Part shown: in pieces, positions 50,436 to 58,731 of the stretch | Numbering within the stretch: position 1 is the stretch's first letter | Layout of the letters: every line of letters begins with the position of its first letter | From: an uncultured Oscillospiraceae bacterium | GTDB taxonomy: Bacteria > Bacillota > Clostridia > Oscillospirales > Oscillospiraceae | Direction: 5' to 3' | Length of the DNA: 64,000 nucleotides | Assembly (NCBI GenBank): GCA_934655875.1 | Contig: CAKUHB010000001.1 | Location: 186,001 to 250,000, forward strand | Made by a program: the position numbers and the translations under genes | Notes under the pieces: model-generated | What the model was told of the DNA's origin: nothing | The model's database searches: none | Seen by the model: the letters and a program-made list of their open reading frames with translations, nothing else

Positions 50436-50557
50436 CCAAGAAAACCGAAGGGGTTTTCTTGGGCGCTTTAAGGGGGTCCGGGGGGAAATTCGCAATCCCC
50501 CCGGGCTCTTTTTCTTTTGCCAGCGTTTTCTTTTGGAGAAGCAAAAGAAAATGCTGG
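50436..50557. repeat. Cluster of three hairpins, the second terminator-like
   Basis: CCAAGAAAACC/GGTTTTCTTGG (50436-50462), CCGGGGGG/CCCCCCGG (50478-50504) followed by GCTCTTTTTCTTTT, and a 16-base stem (50520-50535 with 50542-50557, one G:T pair). The middle one may terminate pepD. The remaining gap to 50700 shows nothing recognisable. Confidence 0.6.
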
Positions 50558-50703
50558 ATCGCAGTCGCAAATTTGCAAAAGAGTATCAGCCTTATAAAAG
50601 CCTTCATTTTCCCTGTTCCATCATCCAAACAGCCCGCAGCCGGTGAATCCGGGGATTTCCAAAAGAAAATCCGCAGTTTTTTTGCATATCGTTTATAAAA
50701 GCT

Positions 50704-50734
50704 TCACAATTCTTAAGAAAAAAGGCAGTATAAT
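50704..50734 (+). promoter_or_regulatory. Candidate promoter of the J-protein/dnaK pair
   Basis: TATAAT (50729-50734) is consensus; TTCACA (50704-50709) as -35 has a long 19-base spacer. Confidence 0.4.
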
Positions 50735-50767
50735 CAGCATATTCAAATACGAGAGGAAGTGAGCTGC

Positions 50768-51409
50768 ATGGGAGCAGATCCGTTTCAGATCCTCGGCGTT
50801 TCTCCGAACGCGTCCGAGGATGAGATCCGGCAGGCATATCGCCGTCTGGCCAAAAAATACCATCCGGATCTGAACCCCGGCGATCCGACTGCCGCGCAGA
50901 AGATGAACGAGATCAACGCAGCTTACGACGCCGTCAAAAACCCGCAGGCCTACCGCCAGCAGCAGGCCCAGCAGCAGGCGCGCCAGCAATATGAGCAGCA
51001 GTACCAGCGCTCCGGCCAACAGTCCTCCTACGATCCGTTCTCCGACCCGTTCGGCTTCTGGGGCTACCAGAACGGTCAGCAGAACGGCCAGCAGTCCAGT
51101 CAAAATGCCAACCAGGGGAACTGGCAGACCTGGTACACCTACCGGCCGGACGACACGCAGGACAGCTCCGACGCACCCGGCGGCTACCAGTGGACGTATC
51201 ACCGCACGCACCGCCGCGGCGGTTTCTTCACGCGGCTGATCGCCATTTATCTTCTGATCCAGTTCGTCGCCATGCTCTTCGGCAGCTGCGGCTACCGAAG
51301 CACGTACTACGATCCGTATTCCTACCGCAATTACAGCTACAGCGACTCTGACACCTATTCCGGCCAGAGTCAGACGGATACCGGCACAGGCTCTACCGTC
51401 TGGTATTGA
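50768..51409 (+). CDS. Membrane-anchored J-domain protein
   Basis: This 213-residue protein has an N-terminal J domain (residues 1-65, HPD in KKYHPDLNP) that would stimulate the ATPase of a DnaK partner. A long Gln/Asn/Ser-rich linker (about 65-135) follows, then a membrane segment FFTRLIAIYLLIQFVAMLFG and a Tyr/Ser-rich tail. It lacks the zinc-finger and substrate domains of true DnaJ. The dnaK-like gene follows after 35 bases, so they form a dedicated pair. Start ATG 50768 is preferred to GTG 50759 because of AGGAAG spacing. Confidence 0.85.
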   Translation: MGADPFQILGVSPNASEDEIRQAYRRLAKKYHPDLNPGDPTAAQKMNEINAAYDAVKNPQAYRQQQAQQQARQQYEQQYQRSGQQSSYDPFSDPFGFWGYQNGQQNGQQSSQNANQGNWQTWYTYRPDDTQDSSDAPGGYQWTYHRTHRRGGFFTRLIAIYLLIQFVAMLFGSCGYRSTYYDPYSYRNYSYSDSDTYSGQSQTDTGTGSTVWY

Positions 51410-51444
51410 CGCCTGCGCACTTTTCTCACAGGAGGATCCTTTGC

Positions 51445-53247
51445 ATGTCCAAAACGATCGGTATTGACCTTGGCACGACCAACAGCTGCGTCGCCGTGAT
51501 GGAGGGCGGCGAGCCGGTCATCATCCCCAACGCCGAGGGCGGCCGCACCACGCCGTCCGTCGTCGCGTTCTCCAAATCCGGCGAGCGGCTGGTCGGCAAT
51601 CTTGCCAAGCGGCAGGCCGTCACCAACCACGACCGGACGATCTGCTCCATCAAACGCCAGATGGGCACCAACTACAAGGTCTCGATCGACGGCCATAAAT
51701 ACACCCCGCAGGAGATCTCCGCCATGATCCTGCAAAAGCTCAAGGCAGACGCCGAGAGCTACCTCGGCGAACCCGTCACCGACGCTGTCATCACTGTCCC
51801 CGCCTATTTTACCGACGCCCAGCGGCAGGCCACCAAGGACGCCGGCAAGATCGCCGGGCTCAATGTCCAGCGTATCATCAACGAGCCGACGGCCGCCGCG
51901 CTCGCCTACGGCATCGACAAGGAGCAATCGCAGAAGATCATGGTCTATGATCTGGGCGGCGGCACGTTCGACGTCTCCATCCTCGATATCTCCTCCGGCG
52001 TCATCGAGGTTCTCGCCACCGCGGGCAACAACCATCTGGGCGGCGATGATTTTGACCAGTGCATCGTCGATTATCTCGTCTCCGAGTTCAAAAAAGAAAA
52101 CAAGATCGATCTCTCCCGCGATCCCGTCGCCATGCAGCGTGTCCGCGAAGCGGCGGAGAAGGCCAAGATCGAGCTGTCGTCCATGAAGCAGACGACCGTC
52201 GAGCAGCCGTATATTGCCGTCGGCAAGAACGGCCCTCTGCACATGGAGATCCCGCTCTCGCGGGCAAAATTCAACGATCTCACCTATCATCTCGTGCAGG
52301 CCACGCGCGAGCCGGTCAATCAGGCCATCAACGATTCCGGCATTTCCATCTCGCAGATCAGCAAGGTTCTGATGGTCGGCGGCTCCAGCCGTATCCCGGC
52401 CGTGCAGGATCTGGTGCAGTCGATGACCGGCTCTCTGCCGTTCAAGGGCATCAACCCCGACGAATGCGTCGCCATGGGCGCGTGCCTGCAGGCGGGTGTC
52501 CTGTCCGGCAGCGTCAAGGGGCTGCTTCTTCTGGACGTCACGCCGCTGTCGCTTGGCATTGAGACGCTGGGCGGCGTGTGCACCCGCATCATTGAGCGCA
52601 ACACGACGCTCCCCATCCGCAAAAGCCAGATCTTCACGACGGCTTCCAGCTTCCAGTCGTCCGTCGATATCCACGTTTTGCAGGGCGAGCGTCCGATGGC
52701 GCACCAGAATAAAGAGCTTGGCCGCTTCCAGCTGACCGGCATCCGCCGTGCGCCGCGCGGCGTGCCGCAGATCGAGGTCACGTTCTCCATCGATGCCAAC
52801 GGCATCGTCAACGTCTCGGCCAAGGATCTCGACACCGGCAAGGCGCAGCAGATCACCATTACCGCTTCCAGCAACATGAGCCGCGAGGATATTGACCGCG
52901 CCGTGCGCGACGCGCAGCGCTATGCCGCGGAGGACGCAAAGCTCAAGGCCGAAGCCACCGCCCGTGATCACTGCGAGCAGATGATCTTCCAGGCCGGAAA
53001 CGCCAAAAATCTCTCGAAAGACGACAAGACCCGCGTGGCTGAGAGCGTCAAAAATGCCCGCCGCGCGCTCAAAACCAAGGATCCCGCGCAGATGGACGAA
53101 GCCGCCAACCAGCTCGAAGCGCTTCTGAATGAGGTCGGCGTCCACATCGACCCGAACGCGGAATACCGCGGCTCGGCCAGCTATGAAAACCCGAACAACA
53201 GCTACGACGATGACGCCGTCGACGCCGATTTTGAGGAAATGAAGTAA
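51445..53247 (+). CDS. dnaK: DnaK (Hsp70) family chaperone
   Basis: This 600-residue Hsp70 has IGIDLGTTNSCVAVMEGG at the start, VITVPAYFTDAQRQAT, the phosphate loop YDLGGGTFDVSILD and VLMVGGSSRIP in the ATPase domain, then the substrate-binding domain and a shortened lid ending in an acidic EEMK-type tail. No grpE or hrcA lies nearby, so this may be an extra Hsp70 paired with the membrane J-protein rather than the main heat-shock copy. Start ATG 51445 has GGAGGATCC upstream. Confidence 0.92.
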   Translation: MSKTIGIDLGTTNSCVAVMEGGEPVIIPNAEGGRTTPSVVAFSKSGERLVGNLAKRQAVTNHDRTICSIKRQMGTNYKVSIDGHKYTPQEISAMILQKLKADAESYLGEPVTDAVITVPAYFTDAQRQATKDAGKIAGLNVQRIINEPTAAALAYGIDKEQSQKIMVYDLGGGTFDVSILDISSGVIEVLATAGNNHLGGDDFDQCIVDYLVSEFKKENKIDLSRDPVAMQRVREAAEKAKIELSSMKQTTVEQPYIAVGKNGPLHMEIPLSRAKFNDLTYHLVQATREPVNQAINDSGISISQISKVLMVGGSSRIPAVQDLVQSMTGSLPFKGINPDECVAMGACLQAGVLSGSVKGLLLLDVTPLSLGIETLGGVCTRIIERNTTLPIRKSQIFTTASSFQSSVDIHVLQGERPMAHQNKELGRFQLTGIRRAPRGVPQIEVTFSIDANGIVNVSAKDLDTGKAQQITITASSNMSREDIDRAVRDAQRYAAEDAKLKAEATARDHCEQMIFQAGNAKNLSKDDKTRVAESVKNARRALKTKDPAQMDEAANQLEALLNEVGVHIDPNAEYRGSASYENPNNSYDDDAVDADFEEMK

Positions 53248-53279
53248 AAAAAGCCTGCCGCATTCGCGGCAGGCTTTTT
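53248..53279. terminator. Bidirectional terminator between dnaK and the ATPase gene
   Basis: AAAAAGCCTGCCGC (53248-53261) pairs perfectly with 53266-53279 and ends in a T-run on either strand. Confidence 0.93.
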
Positions 53280-53289
53280 CTTCGTATGC

Positions 53290-54480
53290 TCAGAACAGGT
53301 TCTTTTCGGTTTCCTTGTTGAAGAAATGCATGAGTTCCGGACGGAAGCTGTATTTGACCTTCTTGTGGCTGCCGTGGACAGCGTTGAGGTCAATATCCGT
53401 CGTCGGGACAACGATGACGACGTCCTTGCCGTTGGAGTTGACATGCAGATGCAGCTCGCTGCCCATCAGCTCGGAGACGTCGACCTCGGCGTCAATGCCG
53501 TCGTCTGCGAGGTGGATATGTACCGGACGCACGCCGACGATGATCTCGCTCGGGACACGCTCCATCTTGGCGAGTGCTTCCTGCTTGTCGGCAGTCAGCT
53601 CAAAGTCATGGCCCTGCACCGTCGCGACGTACTTGCCGCCGCGCTTGGAGAGCTCTGCGTCGAAGAAGTTCATCTGCGGCGTGCCGATGAAGCCTGCAAC
53701 GAACAGGTTTGCCGGATGGTTGAAGACCTCCTGCGGCGTGCCGATCTGCTGGATGAAGCCGTCACGCATGATGACGATGCGGTCGCCCAGCGTCATAGCC
53801 TCGACCTGGTCGTGGGTGACGTAGATGAAGGTGGTGTCGATCTTCTCGCGCAGCTTGATGATCTCTGCACGCATCTGGTTACGGAGCTTGGCGTCGAGGT
53901 TGGACAGCGGCTCGTCCATCAGGAAGACCTTCGGGTTACGCACGATGGCGCGGCCGATGGCAACACGCTGCCGCTGGCCGCCGGACAGCGCCTTGGGCTT
54001 ACGGTTGAGGTACTGGGTAATATCAAGGATCTCGGCGGCTTCGCGGACCTTGCGGTCGATCTCCGCCTTCGGGGTCTTCTTCAGCTTCAGCGAGAAGGCC
54101 ATGTTATCATAGACCGTCATGTGGGGATACAGAGCATAGTTCTGGAAGACCATGGCGATATCGCGATCCTTCGGCGCGACGTCGTTCACGAGCTTCCCGT
54201 CGATGTACAGCTCGCCCTCGGAGATCTCCTCCAGACCGGCGACCATGCGCAGCGTGGTGGATTTGCCGCAGCCGGACGGGCCGACCAGAACGATAAATTC
54301 CTTATCTGCGATGTCGAGGTTGAACTCCTGCACGGCAACGACGCCCTTGTCGGTGATCTGAAGGTTGACCTTCTTCTCCTCCGCAGGCTCTTCACCCTTC
54401 TTCTTTTTCTTGCTCTTCTTTTCTTCGCCACTGACGAACGGGTAAATTTTCTTTACGTTTACGAGTTTTACTTCTGCCAT
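53290..54480 (-). CDS. MsmX/UgpC-type carbohydrate ABC transporter ATPase
   Basis: This 396-residue ATPase has Walker A GPSGCGKST, signature LSGGQRQRVAIGRAIVR, Walker B VFLMDEPLSNLD and a C-terminal TOBE/MalK-type regulatory domain (about 275-396, GVRPVHIHL). No permease genes are near; MsmX-type ATPases often serve several sugar importers. Odd feature: about 30 residues (17-46) rich in Lys and Glu (EEKKSKKKKKGEEPAEEKK) are inserted between the first strand and the core. The family-like start is ATG 54480, but no ribosome site precedes it, although the frame stays open for another 80 codons upstream. Confidence 0.88.
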   Translation of the reverse strand: MAEVKLVNVKKIYPFVSGEEKKSKKKKKGEEPAEEKKVNLQITDKGVVAVQEFNLDIADKEFIVLVGPSGCGKSTTLRMVAGLEEISEGELYIDGKLVNDVAPKDRDIAMVFQNYALYPHMTVYDNMAFSLKLKKTPKAEIDRKVREAAEILDITQYLNRKPKALSGGQRQRVAIGRAIVRNPKVFLMDEPLSNLDAKLRNQMRAEIIKLREKIDTTFIYVTHDQVEAMTLGDRIVIMRDGFIQQIGTPQEVFNHPANLFVAGFIGTPQMNFFDAELSKRGGKYVATVQGHDFELTADKQEALAKMERVPSEIIVGVRPVHIHLADDGIDAEVDVSELMGSELHLHVNSNGKDVVIVVPTTDIDLNAVHGSHKKVKYSFRPELMHFFNKETEKNLF

Positions 54481-54673
54481 AGTGTTACTGACTCTGACTG
54501 CGCTGCCTTCGCAAGGCGCATTCTCACGGCCGCCGGGCTTGGCGGACGCATTACGACATGTCTCCACAATGCCGCACCGGGAGTCTCCCGGATGGGTGAT
54601 TCCTCCTTTTTTATTCCCGCGGCATGCCATAAGTGTGGATTGGCATACCCCGGCTAAGATAGAGTCTATTATA
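54481..54673 (-). promoter_or_regulatory. Long 5' leader and -10 box of the MsmX-like gene
   Basis: A minus-strand TATAAT (54668-54673) lies about 190 bases before the gene. The leader holds a strong ribosome-site-like AAAAAAGGAGG (near 54600-54610) with no start codon at proper distance, directly followed by a perfect hairpin CCGGGAGACTCCCGG. No known riboswitch class was recognised. Confidence 0.4.
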
Positions 54674-54752
54674 CCAGAACGGAGCCGAAAATACACCGGT
54701 GAATCCGACAAATTTTCTTTGCCGGATTCCAGCATATCTCACAAATCTCCCG

Positions 54753-54781
54753 TTTACTTTTCTGCCGGGGACTGCTAAAAT
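54753..54781 (+). promoter_or_regulatory. Promoter of the Nudix gene
   Basis: TTTACT (54753-54758) and TAAAAT (54776-54781) are spaced by 17 bases. Confidence 0.65.
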
Positions 54782-54815
54782 CAAAGTATACTTACCGGGA
54801 ACGGAGGACGGACGC

Positions 54816-55301
54816 TTGAAGCAGACCACGCTTTGCTATCTGGAGCGGGACGGAAGCTACCTGATGCTCCACCGCGTCAAAAAGGCGCACGACGAGAACC
54901 ACGACAAATGGATCGGCGTCGGCGGAAAATTTGAAGACAGAGAAAGCCCGGAGGACTGCGTGCGCCGCGAGGTGCTCGAAGAGACCGGCCTGACGCTGAC
55001 AAAGTTCCGCTACTGCGGGCTTGTCACGTTCGTCTCGGACGTCTGGCCGACCGAGTATATGCACCTGTTCCACGCCACAGGCTTTACCGGCACGCCGAAG
55101 GACTGCGACGAGGGAGAGCTGGCCTGGATCGACAAGCACCGGCTCGCCGCCCTGCAGCAGTGGGAGGGCGACCGGATCTTCCTTCGGCTGATGGACGCGC
55201 ACGTGCCGTTTTTCTCTTTGAAGCTCGTCTACACCGGCGATACCCTCACCGAAGCCGTATTGAACGGAGAAAGGATGCCAAAGCCATGGAAAACATTCTG
55301 A
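54816..55301 (+). CDS. MutT-type Nudix hydrolase (8-oxo-dGTP diphosphatase-like)
   Basis: This 161-residue enzyme has the complete Nudix box in the order GGKFEDRESPED..REVLEETGL (about residues 37-59), which binds Mg2+ and cleaves nucleoside diphosphate-X bonds. The likely substrate is an oxidised purine nucleotide, as annotated for close-sized relatives. Translation starts at TTG 54816, eight bases after GGAGG; a frame extending upstream overlaps the promoter and is rejected. It overlaps the next gene by 16 bases. Confidence 0.88.
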   Translation: MKQTTLCYLERDGSYLMLHRVKKAHDENHDKWIGVGGKFEDRESPEDCVRREVLEETGLTLTKFRYCGLVTFVSDVWPTEYMHLFHATGFTGTPKDCDEGELAWIDKHRLAALQQWEGDRIFLRLMDAHVPFFSLKLVYTGDTLTEAVLNGERMPKPWKTF

Positions 55302-55750
55302 TCAGCGCCTGCCTGCTCGGCGTCGGATGCCGCTATGACGGCGAATCGAAGCCCCTCATGCAGACGGTCGCGCTCATGGAGCGCTACCACCTCATCCCCA
55401 TCTGTCCGGAGCAGCTCGGCGGCCTGCCGACGCCGCGTGACCCGTCGGAGCGCTTGGGCGGAGCCGTCGTCACAAAGCAGGGCGCGGACGTGACCGCGCA
55501 GTTTTCCCGCGGCGCCGCGCAGGCGCTGCATCTGGCGCGGCTGTTCGGCTGCAAGATCGCCGTCCTCAAGGCCCGCAGTCCCAGCTGCGGCAGCGGAACG
55601 ATCTATGACGGCAGCTTCAGCGGCCGCCTGACTCCCGGCGACGGCGTCACCGCGGCCCTCCTCAGGGAAAACGGGATCACCGTCTATTCCGAGGAAGATC
55701 TCGACCAGCTGCTTGCAGAGGACGAGAGCAGCGAGCCGGGCTTCCTGTAA
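55286..55750 (+). CDS. DUF523 family protein
   Basis: This 154-residue cytoplasmic protein has the DUF523 pattern: ISACLLGVGCRYDGESK at the start, CPEQLGGLPTPR, and KARSPSCGSGTIYDGSFSG with conserved Cys residues that suggest metal or Fe-S binding. Function is unknown. Overlaps the Nudix gene, with GAGAAAGGA upstream of the ATG. Confidence 0.88.
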   Translation: MENILISACLLGVGCRYDGESKPLMQTVALMERYHLIPICPEQLGGLPTPRDPSERLGGAVVTKQGADVTAQFSRGAAQALHLARLFGCKIAVLKARSPSCGSGTIYDGSFSGRLTPGDGVTAALLRENGITVYSEEDLDQLLAEDESSEPGFL

Positions 55751-55784
55751 ACCGCCCTCCACCCGATTTTCACAGCACAAAAGC

Positions 55785-55817
55785 CCATCCGCCGGCACGC
55801 ACCGGCGGATGGTTTTT
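55785..55817. terminator. Bidirectional terminator
   Basis: CCATCCGCCGG (55785-55795) pairs with 55802-55812 and is followed by TTTTTG, between converging genes. Confidence 0.88.
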
Positions 55818-55819
55818 GT

Positions 55820-56398
55820 TTACGGCAGGTCAAATTCCCGCTCCAGAAGGCTGCGGACGCTCTGCATGCTTTTTTCGCTGTATTCCAGCTCGCCGTTGTC
55901 AAAAAACAGCGCCGCGGAATAGATGATCGCCCGGACGATGAACGTCTTGCGCGTCCGCACGTCTTCCGGCATGTGCACCTCCTCGCAGTAGCGCGAGACG
56001 GTCTCGTACGTGCGCGTGCTGAGCTGGCCGCGCAGACAGCGGTATTCCTCGTCGCAGTCCTGGAAATTCTGCATGATGACCCGGCGGAAGGCCGGATGAT
56101 CCGTCAGGAAGCGGATATAGTTGAGACTGATCTCCACCAGCTGCTCCCGGCTGGAATAGTCCCTGTACTTTTCCAGCACAAGTTTCTGCTGCTGCTCGTA
56201 CTGCCGGTTGATGTAGCCGAAGATCTCCGCGATAAACTCGTGCGTGTCCTTGAAGTGCTTATAGGGTGCCGCGCAGGACACCCCGCACTGCTTCGCCACA
56301 CGCCGGGTCGAAAAGCCCCGCGTTCCATATCGGTTGAGTTCCTCCATGCCAGCCAGAATGAGCTGCTCCCGCGTGGTCAGCGCCGTCTGCTCTTTCAT
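55820..56398 (-). CDS. TetR/AcrR family regulator, likely of fatty acid synthesis
   Basis: This 192-residue repressor-type protein has the TetR helix-turn-helix at about residues 8-55 (GTRGFSTRRVAKQCGVSCAAPYKHF) and an unassigned helical ligand domain. It is divergent from the fatty acid operon, and the 245-base gap between them carries three copies of a 15-base palindrome, so it probably controls that operon and itself. Start ATG 56398 is supported by AGGAGAAG; a longer frame reaching 56563 has no ribosome site and would cover the promoter. Confidence 0.87.
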   Translation of the reverse strand: MKEQTALTTREQLILAGMEELNRYGTRGFSTRRVAKQCGVSCAAPYKHFKDTHEFIAEIFGYINRQYEQQQKLVLEKYRDYSSREQLVEISLNYIRFLTDHPAFRRVIMQNFQDCDEEYRCLRGQLSTRTYETVSRYCEEVHMPEDVRTRKTFIVRAIIYSAALFFDNGELEYSEKSMQSVRSLLEREFDLP

Positions 56399-56485
56399 TG
56401 TTTTCTTCTCCTGAAAATCACAGTTTTTCTTTATTTTATGCATTTTTTCACCCCGCGTCAATCCATAATTCAGCACAACGACAGC

Positions 56486-56513
56486 TTGACTAACGGGAAA
56501 AGCATGGTATAAT
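56486..56513 (+). promoter_or_regulatory. Promoter of the fatty acid synthesis operon
   Basis: TTGACT (56486-56491) and TATAAT (56508-56513) are spaced by 16 bases, giving a leader of about 120 bases that carries all three operator copies. Confidence 0.75.
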
Positions 56514-56530
56514 TGTAAATAAGCTTCACG

Positions 56531-56545
56531 GTTATCACTGATAAC
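56531..56545. promoter_or_regulatory. Operator copy 1
   Basis: GTTATCACTGATAAC, a 15-base palindrome with one central mismatch base, starts about 18 bases after the -10 box. Confidence 0.75.
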
Positions 56546-56565
56546 TGCATTATTTTTGCTCACGG

Positions 56566-56580
56566 GTTATCGGTGATAAC
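56566..56580. promoter_or_regulatory. Operator copy 2
   Basis: GTTATCGGTGATAAC, 35 bases after copy 1. Confidence 0.75.
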
Positions 56581-56599
56581 TATATCTTATTCCCACGTG

Positions 56600-56614
56600 G
56601 TTATCAATGATAAC
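56600..56614. promoter_or_regulatory. Operator copy 3
   Basis: GTTATCAATGATAAC, 34 bases after copy 2 and 30 bases before acpP. Confidence 0.75.
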
Positions 56615-56643
56615 TTCAATTATTTTCTGGAGGAATTTTAAGT

Positions 56644-56877
56644 ATGACTGATAAGATTTTCAACGCCATCGCAGAACTGATCGCAGAGCGCAACGACTGC
56701 GACGTTTCCGAGATCACCATGGACACGAATTTCCAGGAGATCGGCATTGACTCGCTCGACACCGTCGAGATGCTCATGAATCTGGAGGACAAGCTCGGCG
56801 CGGAGATCGAGCTGTCGCAGAAGGTCGAGACCGTCGGCGACCTCGTCCGCTACATCGAAGCCAACATGGAAGCATAA
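56644..56877 (+). CDS. acpP: Acyl carrier protein (fatty acid synthesis)
   Basis: This is a 77-residue acidic carrier with the phosphopantetheine site GIDSLDTVEM (Ser37). It carries growing acyl chains for the enzymes encoded downstream. Start ATG has TGGAGG upstream. First gene of the operon. Confidence 0.93.
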   Translation: MTDKIFNAIAELIAERNDCDVSEITMDTNFQEIGIDSLDTVEMLMNLEDKLGAEIELSQKVETVGDLVRYIEANMEA

Positions 56878-56881
56878 AAAT

Positions 56882-57826
56882 ATGATCCACACCGAACTTT
56901 GTGACCTTCTGGGGATCGAATACCCCGTTTTTCAGGGCGGCATGGCATGGATCGCGGACGGGAAGCTGGCCGCAGCCGTGTCCGAGGGCGGCGGTCTCGG
57001 CATCGTCGCCGCGGGCAACGCCCCGGCGGACTATGTGCGCGAGCAGATCCGCGTCGCCAAGTCCCTGACCAAAAAGCCCTTTGGCCTCAACATCATGCTC
57101 ATGAGCCCGTTTGCCGACGACGTCGCGCAGGTCGCGGCGGAGGAGCATGTCGCCGTCGTCACGACCGGCGCAGGCAACCCCACCAAGTATATGAAGCTCT
57201 GGAAGGACGCGGGCATCCATGTGATCCCCGTCGTCGCTTCCGCGTCGATGGCCAAGCTCATGACGCGGCTCGGCGCGTCCGCGCTCATCGCAGAGGGCGG
57301 CGAGTCCGGCGGCCACGTGGGCGAGCTGACCACGATGGTGCTCGTCCCGCTCGTGTGCGACGCGACGAACCTCCCGGTTCTGGCAGCCGGCGGCATTGCC
57401 GACGGCCGCGGCGTGGCCGCGGCGATGATGCTGGGTGCGTGCGGCGTGCAGATGGGTACGCGCTTTCTGAGCGCGGAGGAATGCTCCATCCACCCTGTCT
57501 ACAAGGAAAAGATCCTGAAGGCCGGCGATCTCTGCACCATGGTCACCGGCAAGCGGCTGGGCCACCCCGTCCGCAGCCTGCGCACCGCCTTTGCGCGCAG
57601 CTATGCAAAGGCCGAATACAGCGCCATGTCCGACGAGGAGCTGGAGCAGCTCGGCGTCGGCGCACTGCGCCTTGCCGTCAAGGAGGGCGATCTGGAGCAC
57701 GGCTGCTTCCTGTCGGGGCAGATCGCCGCGATGGTCGACCATATCCAGCCCGCAGCCGAGATCGTCCGCAGCGTCATGGAGGAAGCGGAGCCGATCCTGA
57801 AAGGAGCCGCGGCATGGGTAAAATAG
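56882..57826 (+). CDS. fabK: Enoyl-ACP reductase II (FMN-dependent)
   Basis: This 314-residue flavoprotein of the nitronate monooxygenase-like fold performs the last reduction of each elongation cycle. FMN-site motifs: FQGGMAWIADGKLAAAVSEGGG, EGGESGGHVGELTT, LAAGGIADGRGVAAAMMLGA. Location between acpP and fabD identifies it as FabK rather than a nitronate monooxygenase. It overlaps fabD by 13 bases. Confidence 0.92.
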   Translation: MIHTELCDLLGIEYPVFQGGMAWIADGKLAAAVSEGGGLGIVAAGNAPADYVREQIRVAKSLTKKPFGLNIMLMSPFADDVAQVAAEEHVAVVTTGAGNPTKYMKLWKDAGIHVIPVVASASMAKLMTRLGASALIAEGGESGGHVGELTTMVLVPLVCDATNLPVLAAGGIADGRGVAAAMMLGACGVQMGTRFLSAEECSIHPVYKEKILKAGDLCTMVTGKRLGHPVRSLRTAFARSYAKAEYSAMSDEELEQLGVGALRLAVKEGDLEHGCFLSGQIAAMVDHIQPAAEIVRSVMEEAEPILKGAAAWVK

Positions 57827-58731
57827 CCTTCGTCTTCTCCGGACAGGGCGCGCAGTATCCCGGCATGGGCCGGAGCCTGTGCGAACGCTCCAAGGCGGCG
57901 CAGGCCGTATTTTCTGCGGCGGACGTATTGCGTCCCGGCACGCAGGCGCAGTGCTTTGACGCTTCCGAAGCGGAGCTCTGCGAGACAAAAAACACGCAGC
58001 CATGCATGTTTGCCGTCGAGCTGGCCGCAGCCGCGGCGCTGGAGGAAGCAGGGATCCGCGCGGATCTCGCTGCCGGCTTCTCGCTGGGCGAGCTGGCCGC
58101 GCTGACGTACGCCGGAGCGATGTCGTTTGAGACTGGCTTCCGGCTGGTCTGCCGCCGCGCAGAGCACATGCAGAAGGCCGCCGAGACGGTAAGCGCCGCC
58201 ATGGCCGCCGTTCTGAAGCTTTCCAATGATGCGGTTTCGGCGCTCTGCGCGCAGTTTGAGGACGTCTATCCCGTCAACTTCAACTGCCCCGGTCAGGTGA
58301 CCGTCTCCGGCCGGGTCGATCAGATGCCCGCGTTCTGCGCCGCTGTCAAGGCGGCCGGGGGCCGCGCCGTCCCGCTCAAAGTACGCGGCGGCTTCCATTC
58401 GCCGTTCATGAACGCCGCGGCAGAAGCGTTTTCCGCCGATCTTGCCGCGGCCGGTCTCCGCGCGCCCACCATCCCTGTCTATGCCAACCGCACCGCGCAG
58501 CCGTATGGCGGCGATGTTCCGGCGCTTCTGACCGCGCAGCTGCGCTCGCCTGTTCTGTGGGAAAAGAGCGTGCACAATATGATATCCACCGGAGCTGACA
58601 CGTTCCTCGAGCTTGGGCCGGGGCGGACGCTCTGCGGTCTGATCGCAAAGACGGACGCTTCCGTCCGCGCGTATCCCGCGGGCGAAGCGGATGGACTTGA
58701 AAAAATTCTTGCGGAGGTAGCAGTATGCTGA
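57814..58731 (+). CDS. fabD: Malonyl-CoA:ACP transacylase
   Basis: This 305-residue enzyme moves malonyl groups from CoA to ACP. GQGAQYPGMG near the start, GFSLGELAAL with nucleophile Ser90, and GGFHSPFM with the partner His near 195 are the standard FabD residues. Start ATG 57814 has AAAGGAG upstream. Overlaps fabG by 7 bases. Confidence 0.94.
   Translation: MGKIAFVFSGQGAQYPGMGRSLCERSKAAQAVFSAADVLRPGTQAQCFDASEAELCETKNTQPCMFAVELAAAAALEEAGIRADLAAGFSLGELAALTYAGAMSFETGFRLVCRRAEHMQKAAETVSAAMAAVLKLSNDAVSALCAQFEDVYPVNFNCPGQVTVSGRVDQMPAFCAAVKAAGGRAVPLKVRGGFHSPFMNAAAEAFSADLAAAGLRAPTIPVYANRTAQPYGGDVPALLTAQLRSPVLWEKSVHNMISTGADTFLELGPGRTLCGLIAKTDASVRAYPAGEADGLEKILAEVAVC

Noticed and set aside
50264..50557. 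CRISPR-like array
   Set aside because: The repeats are different hairpins with no constant repeat-spacer period and no cas genes are present.
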